Source of the DNA: Streptomyces umbrinus
Lineage (GTDB): Bacteria > Actinomycetota > Actinomycetes > Streptomycetales > Streptomycetaceae
Assembly: GCF_030817415.1 (NCBI RefSeq)
Contig: NZ_JAUSZI010000002.1
Span: 10,391,501 to 10,455,500, forward strand
Length of the DNA: 64,000 nucleotides
Direction: 5' to 3'
Part shown: positions 60,182 to 64,000 of the stretch, piece by piece
How positions within the stretch are numbered: the first letter of the stretch is position 1
How the letters are laid out: the number at the start of each line of letters is the position of its first letter
Made by a program: the position numbers and the translations under genes
Notes under the pieces: model-generated
The model's input: the letters and a program-made list of their open reading frames with translations, nothing else
Told to the model about the DNA's origin: nothing
Databases searched by the model: none

Positions 60182-60607
60182 ATGCCGGCGCACATGGCCG
60201 AGGACCGGACAGGCCCTCCTGAACAGCCGGGCAGTCAGTGGTACGACAACGAGGCCGGGCCGCTCGTCCGCCCCTACGCGATGACGGGCGGACGGACCAA
60301 GTCCGGCCCGACCGGGGTGCGCTTCGACCTGATCGCGCTCGTCTCACTCGACACAGGGGCACCAGACGTCCGCGACGACACCGGACTCGGGCCGGAACAC
60401 AGAGCCCTCATCGAACTCTGCCGGACCGAGACCCAGTCGGTCGCCGAACTGGCCGCGGACGCCGACCTGCCCGTGGGCGTGGTGCGCGTGCTCCTCGGCG
60501 ACCTCCTGGAACTCGGCTGCGTCAAGGTCAGCCTCCCGGTGCCGCCCGCGCAACTGCCGGACGAGCGCATCCTGCGCGAGGTCATCGAAGGACTGAGGGC
60601 CCTGTAG
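60182..60607 (+). CDS. cvnC: DUF742 protein
   Basis: The 141-aa protein has LVRPYAMTGGRTKSG, then a winged-helix-like ALIELCRTETQSVAELAADA and PVGVVRVLLGDLLELGCVKV. It is the standard third conservon member. ATG 60182; ATG 60194 is also possible. Confidence 0.9.
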   Translation: MPAHMAEDRTGPPEQPGSQWYDNEAGPLVRPYAMTGGRTKSGPTGVRFDLIALVSLDTGAPDVRDDTGLGPEHRALIELCRTETQSVAELAADADLPVGVVRVLLGDLLELGCVKVSLPVPPAQLPDERILREVIEGLRAL

Positions 60608-60801
60608 ATGACGGATCACATCCTCTGCCGAACGGTCCGCACCGCGTTCCGCGCTCATCCCGACGCCGAACGGGCACGGGACCGCCAGAACGGCTAATTT
60701 GCTGTCAAACCCCTCGAAGTGGAGCCGCAGTTGTCATGATGCTGAATCCGCACACATGTACTGATGTCGACCATTGTCGGCACTCACGAGAGAAGTGATC
60801 G

Positions 60802-61404
60802 ATGGTCTCCGAACACCCCGACGCCACGAGCGGCGAGACAGCCTTGGCGTTGAAGATTCTCGTCGCCGGCGGATTTGGCGTGGGCAAGACCACCCTGGTG
60901 GGCGCGGTCAGTGAGATCAGGCCGCTGCGCACCGAGGAACTGCTGAGCGAGGCGGGCCAGTCGGTGGACGACACCGACGGGGTGGACCAGAAGGTCACGA
61001 CGACCGTGGCCATGGACTTCGGCCGCATCACCATCAGGTCGGGCCTGTCGCTCTACCTCTTCGGTACGCCTGGCCAGGACCGATTCTGGTTCCTGTGGGA
61101 CGAACTGTCGCAAGGGGCTCTCGGCGCCGTCGTCCTCGCCGACACCCGGCGGCTGGAGGACTGCTTCCCCGCGGTGGACTACTTCGAGCACCGGCACATC
61201 CCCTTCGTGGTGGCCGTCAACTGCTTCACGGGCTCGCGGACGTACGGCGCTCACGACGTGTCACGCGCTCTCGACCTCGACAAGGGCACGCCCGTGGTGC
61301 TCTGCGACGCCCGTGACCGCGACTCGGGAAAGGAGGTGCTGATACGGCTCGTCGAGTACGCCGGGCGGATGCACACCGCCCGGCTGCTCGACTCGGTCGG
61401 CTGA
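60802..61404 (+). CDS. cvnD: Conservon GTPase
   Basis: The 200-aa Ras-like protein has P-loop VAGGFGVGKTTLVGAV (residues about 20-35), a switch region with TTVAMDFGRI and LFGTPGQDRFWFL (G3), and a VAVNCF base-recognition segment. It is separated from cvnC by 194 bp, where most conservons are tightly packed, so it may have its own promoter. Confidence 0.93.
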   Translation: MVSEHPDATSGETALALKILVAGGFGVGKTTLVGAVSEIRPLRTEELLSEAGQSVDDTDGVDQKVTTTVAMDFGRITIRSGLSLYLFGTPGQDRFWFLWDELSQGALGAVVLADTRRLEDCFPAVDYFEHRHIPFVVAVNCFTGSRTYGAHDVSRALDLDKGTPVVLCDARDRDSGKEVLIRLVEYAGRMHTARLLDSVG

Positions 61405-61455
61405 CGCGAAGAACTTCGCTGGATTGATACGAAGGACTTCGCTCGGCCGGCACGA
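61405..61455. repeat. Three short GAAGnnCTTC-type palindromes
   Basis: GCGAAGAACTTCGC, CGAAGGACTTCG and CGAAGACCTTCA are spaced about 23 bp apart, directly after cvnD. They may form small hairpins that end transcription between the convergent genes. Confidence 0.6.
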
Positions 61456-61508
61456 AGACCTTCAGTGGGCCGACGCGGGTCCCTTGCTCACTCGCCCCGC
61501 AGGCCCGT

Positions 61509-61937
61509 TCAGTTCGCGACGCCGGCTTCCGCGAGGACCTTCTCGATCCTCACGCGTACGAGCAGTTCGCCGGGCACGCCGTTGCGGGCGCCGAACTCCT
61601 CGGCCCGTTCCTCGCCCATGTAGCGGGCTCCGATCCGCCCCGCCCACAGCCGGAGTTCGTCGAGGTCCTCCGAGATCCGGGCGCGCCCCTGCAGGACGAC
61701 GTACGCGAACGGCGGCCGGTCGTCGTCCACGCACAGGGCGACGCGGCCGTCGCGGGCCAGATTCCGTCCCTTGACCGTGGTCTTCGCCGTGTTGAAGACC
61801 AGGTCGTCCCCATCGAGCAGAAACCAGATCGGCGCCACGTGCGGGCTCCCATCGGCCCGGACGGTCGACAACTTGCCCGTGCGGGTGCCGTTCGAGACGA
61901 AGGCCCGCCATTCCTCATCGGTCATCTTGTGTGCCAT
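61509..61937 (-). CDS. PPOX-class F420- or flavin-dependent enzyme
   Basis: The 142-aa protein is a split-barrel fold of the pyridoxamine-5-phosphate-oxidase class (GKLSTVRADGSPHVAPIWFL, VVLQGRARI, AGRIGARYMGEERAEEFG). Close actinobacterial relatives bind F420. The substrate is unknown. It is convergent with cvnD. Confidence 0.88.
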   Translation of the reverse strand: MAHKMTDEEWRAFVSNGTRTGKLSTVRADGSPHVAPIWFLLDGDDLVFNTAKTTVKGRNLARDGRVALCVDDDRPPFAYVVLQGRARISEDLDELRLWAGRIGARYMGEERAEEFGARNGVPGELLVRVRIEKVLAEAGVAN

Positions 61938-62033
61938 GCCCCTATCCTCCTTGCCCGGACGGCGGTGGTGGGGAAGGCTGGTTGATCAGATCCTCCGGCC
62001 AGGGGGAGCCACATATCCACGGGGAGACGGATC

Positions 62034-62447
62034 ATGGCTGAGAACCAGGGACTTGGCTGGCTGCTGGACGACCTCACCCAGCGTGTGGAGCACGTACGAC
62101 ACGCGCTGGTGCTGTCGAACGACGGCCTGGTGACCGGGGCCAGCACAGGGCTCAGGCGGGAGGACGCCGAGCATCTCGCCGCCGTCTCCTCGGGCCTGCA
62201 CAGCCTCGCCAAGGGGTCGGGCCGGCACTTCGGCGCGGGCCGGGTGCGCCAGACGATGATCGAGTTCGATGACGCCGTGCTCTTCGTCACGGCGGCCGGT
62301 ACCGGCAGCTGTCTGTGCGTGCTCAGCGCGGCGGAGGCCGACATCGGCCAGGTCGCGTACGAGATGACGCTGCTCGTCAACCGCGTCGGCGAACACCTCC
62401 ACGTCGATGCTCGTCAGCCGGAACACTCCTCTTCGATCGACCTCTGA
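62034..62447 (+). CDS. Orphan roadblock/LC7 protein, CvnB-like
   Basis: The 137-aa protein starts at ATG 62034 after GGGGAG. It closely parallels CvnB (LGWLLDDLTQRVEHVRHALV, HLAAVSSGLHSLAKGSGRHF) but has no adjacent kinase, DUF742 or GTPase. It may be a partial conservon duplication able to interact with the CvnA-D complex nearby. Confidence 0.9.
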   Translation: MAENQGLGWLLDDLTQRVEHVRHALVLSNDGLVTGASTGLRREDAEHLAAVSSGLHSLAKGSGRHFGAGRVRQTMIEFDDAVLFVTAAGTGSCLCVLSAAEADIGQVAYEMTLLVNRVGEHLHVDARQPEHSSSIDL

Positions 62448-62473
62448 CCTGCGTAAACGCTCTGCCGCCAGAG

Positions 62474-62482
62474 TTATCCACA
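62474..62482. promoter_or_regulatory. Perfect DnaA box (TTATCCACA)
   Basis: A single exact consensus box lies about 90 bp upstream of the DUF6397 gene. It is isolated, so it is not an origin. It may titrate DnaA or regulate the gene, or be chance. Confidence 0.5.
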
Positions 62483-62571
62483 GGCTCTGCGGGAGTCGCG
62501 GCGAACCGGCTACGGTTTTTCTCGAAGCAAGCGCACGCGAGTGCACACCACTGCTACGGGGGAGAACCACC

Positions 62572-63708
62572 ATGTCCGGCAACACCATCACGCAGTCCGT
62601 CACGCCCAGCGCCAACACCGCTGCCACTCTTGTGAACGCCACCGTCGTCGGCGTGAATCCGGCCGTCGCCACGGTGCCCCGGCAGACGCTCGCACAGAGC
62701 CGCGCGGCACGGGAGCTGGGGCTCAAACGAGGCGAGTTCGACCTCGCCGTGCGACTCGGTTGCATCCGAACCGTCCCGGACGAAGGCGGCGGAGGCCGTC
62801 GCGTGGCCCGCGCGGAGATCGACCGGGTGATGTCCGAGGACGGGTTCCCGGACGGGTTGAGGAAACGTGTCGAGGCGGTCGGTACGTCGGAGGGCGCGGC
62901 TCTCATGGATGTGACGGCGGCCCGGTTCACGAGGTTCGCGCGCCTGGGATTCGTCGTGCCCGTCAAGTTCTACTTGAACCGCTACAGGGCCGTCGTCTGG
63001 CTGTACCTGGCAGAGGAACTGCGGCAGTTCGCCGCGGCCGAGGAGAACGCTCCGCTGTTGAACGGGCGTACCCCCGAAGGGCTGCGCGACCAACTGGACG
63101 CGGGCCTGGACCTGAGGGCCCGGAACTGGCGAGGACGCCACGTGGGCTTCCTGCTGCGGCAGACCGAGGATCCCTGGGCCCGTGCCGCGGCGGTCGCCTC
63201 ACTGCTCGATCCCGCGCAGGTCGCGGAGATCGTCGCCGATCCATACGAACGCGCCTACATGAACCGCTTCGATCCGGAACGGACCACGCACGGCGCGCCC
63301 GACTCGCCCGCCGCCCACGTCGCCGCACGGATCATGACGGCGGAGGACCCTGACGAGATCAGCTGGCTCCGGTCCGACTTGGCCAACACGCTGCAAGAGG
63401 CGCGCGCACACCGTCGGGCGCCGAGGCCGACACCGAAGCCCTCGACTTCGGTCGCGAGTCGGGAACGATCAGAACTGATCGAGGAGCGGCGGCGATTGAT
63501 CGAGGAGCGGCGACGGTCCGGTGACGTGCGGCAGCCGACCGAACCCCTCCGGCCGGCCGGCGTATGGCAGCCGACAGGACTGCAGGAACACGCCGACGTA
63601 CGGCAGTTGACAGGAGTGCGCCGGGACCAGGCCGAAGCACGACCGACGATCGACGAACCGGAACGCCCTCGACGCCTCCTCGGCTGGCTGCGCCGCAGAA
63701 ACGCCTGA
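62572..63708 (+). CDS. DUF6397 family protein
   Basis: The 378-aa protein starts at ATG 62572 after GGGGGAG. The N-terminal helix-turn-helix-like region (SRAARELGLKRGEFDLAVRL) resembles a DNA-binding winged helix. A helical middle is followed by a disordered Arg/Pro-rich tail with imperfect repeats (RRRLIEERRRSGDVRQ; near-repeats VRQPTEPLRPAGVWQPT). It is conserved in Streptomyces; the function is unknown. Confidence 0.82.
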   Translation: MSGNTITQSVTPSANTAATLVNATVVGVNPAVATVPRQTLAQSRAARELGLKRGEFDLAVRLGCIRTVPDEGGGGRRVARAEIDRVMSEDGFPDGLRKRVEAVGTSEGAALMDVTAARFTRFARLGFVVPVKFYLNRYRAVVWLYLAEELRQFAAAEENAPLLNGRTPEGLRDQLDAGLDLRARNWRGRHVGFLLRQTEDPWARAAAVASLLDPAQVAEIVADPYERAYMNRFDPERTTHGAPDSPAAHVAARIMTAEDPDEISWLRSDLANTLQEARAHRRAPRPTPKPSTSVASRERSELIEERRRLIEERRRSGDVRQPTEPLRPAGVWQPTGLQEHADVRQLTGVRRDQAEARPTIDEPERPRRLLGWLRRRNA

Positions 63709-63719
63709 CCTCGTCGGCG

Positions 63720-64000
63720 TCAGCCCTCGAGCTTGCGGAACAGTCCCTCCTGGACGACCGAGACGAGCAGACGTCCTTCCAGGTCGTAGATCCGGCCCCG
63801 GGCCAGCCCGCGGCCGCCTGTCGCGATCGGCGACTCCTGGTCGTACAGGAACCACTCGTCGGCACGGAACGGCCGGTGGAACCACATCGCGTGGTCCAGG
63901 GACGCCATGTCGAAACCGCGCTGGCCCCAGAGGGGTTCCACCGGGATGCGGACGGCGTCCAGGAGTGTCATGTCGCTCGCGTAGGTGAGCGCGCAGGTGT
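63720..64000 (-). CDS. Acyl-CoA thioesterase II (TesB-like), N-terminus beyond window
   Basis: The frame is open from the window edge to a stop at 63,720. The text RGFDMASLDHAMWFHRPF, FLYDQESPIATGGRGLARGR and DLEGRLLVSVVQEGLFR is the C-terminal hot-dog domain of TesB-type thioesterases, with the catalytic Asp in DMASLDHAMW. It hydrolyses acyl-CoA. Confidence 0.88.
   Translation of the reverse strand, partial: TCALTYASDMTLLDAVRIPVEPLWGQRGFDMASLDHAMWFHRPFRADEWFLYDQESPIATGGRGLARGRIYDLEGRLLVSVVQEGLFRKLEG

Overview
The window is Streptomyces-type chromosomal DNA. GC is very high, genes are often coupled through ATGA/GTGA overlaps, and Shine-Dalgarno sequences are strong. There is a conservon (cvnABCD), a divergent xylA/xylB pair, a DUF6397 protein and several actinobacterial insertion sequences. 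No rRNA, tRNA or CRISPR array was found.

Accessory half, about 1-34,450. A minus-strand run (8285 to 1) encodes a peptidoglycan-binding/beta-repeat protein, a beta-lactamase-fold serine hydrolase, a 158-aa candidate RiPP precursor, a B12-binding radical SAM enzyme, a DUF6603-like giant beta-rich protein and a further large protein cut by the window edge. Next to it, on the plus strand, is a bacterial neprosin-type glutamic peptidase with a small companion ORF. Further right on the plus strand lie a frameshifted N-acetylmuramoyl-L-alanine amidase, two giant proteins (about 1,190 and 1,260 aa), a K/E-rich 331-aa protein and a pair of translationally coupled proteins, one an ATP-grasp ligase. 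Together these look like a poorly described cell-envelope or secreted-product system. The region is heavily remodelled: an IS630-type element splits a carboxylesterase at TA, an IS110-type element sits between the two giant genes, and one IS110 lies inside another IS110 inside a kinase-like gene. Fragments of GntR, CoA-ligase, rhodanese, EF-hand, metallo-beta-lactamase-fold and integrase genes litter the junctions. An integrase C-terminal remnant followed by a strong terminator (34,404-34,446) marks the likely right edge.

Core-like half, about 34,450-64,000. In order: aldehyde dehydrogenase with a GAF-type regulator; a Tat-exported amidase; acetamidase/formamidase; a ROK regulator beside xylB and divergent xylA; a septum-formation-like membrane protein; an exported phytase-like esterase; a coupled SWIM/SNF2 helicase pair; a fatty acid desaturase; small hypotheticals; a PadR regulator divergent from an alpha/beta hydrolase across a perfect palindrome; a methyltransferase; an MHYT-domain membrane protein followed by cvnABCD; a PPOX enzyme; an orphan roadblock protein; DUF6397; and the end of a TesB-like thioesterase.

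Many reading frames are broken by single-base indels, often in G/C runs (near 7743, 15450, 16480, 20894, 31507, 41977). One is in the housekeeping gene xylB, so some are probably sequencing errors. Several entries are therefore described as frameshifted rather than as certain pseudogenes.
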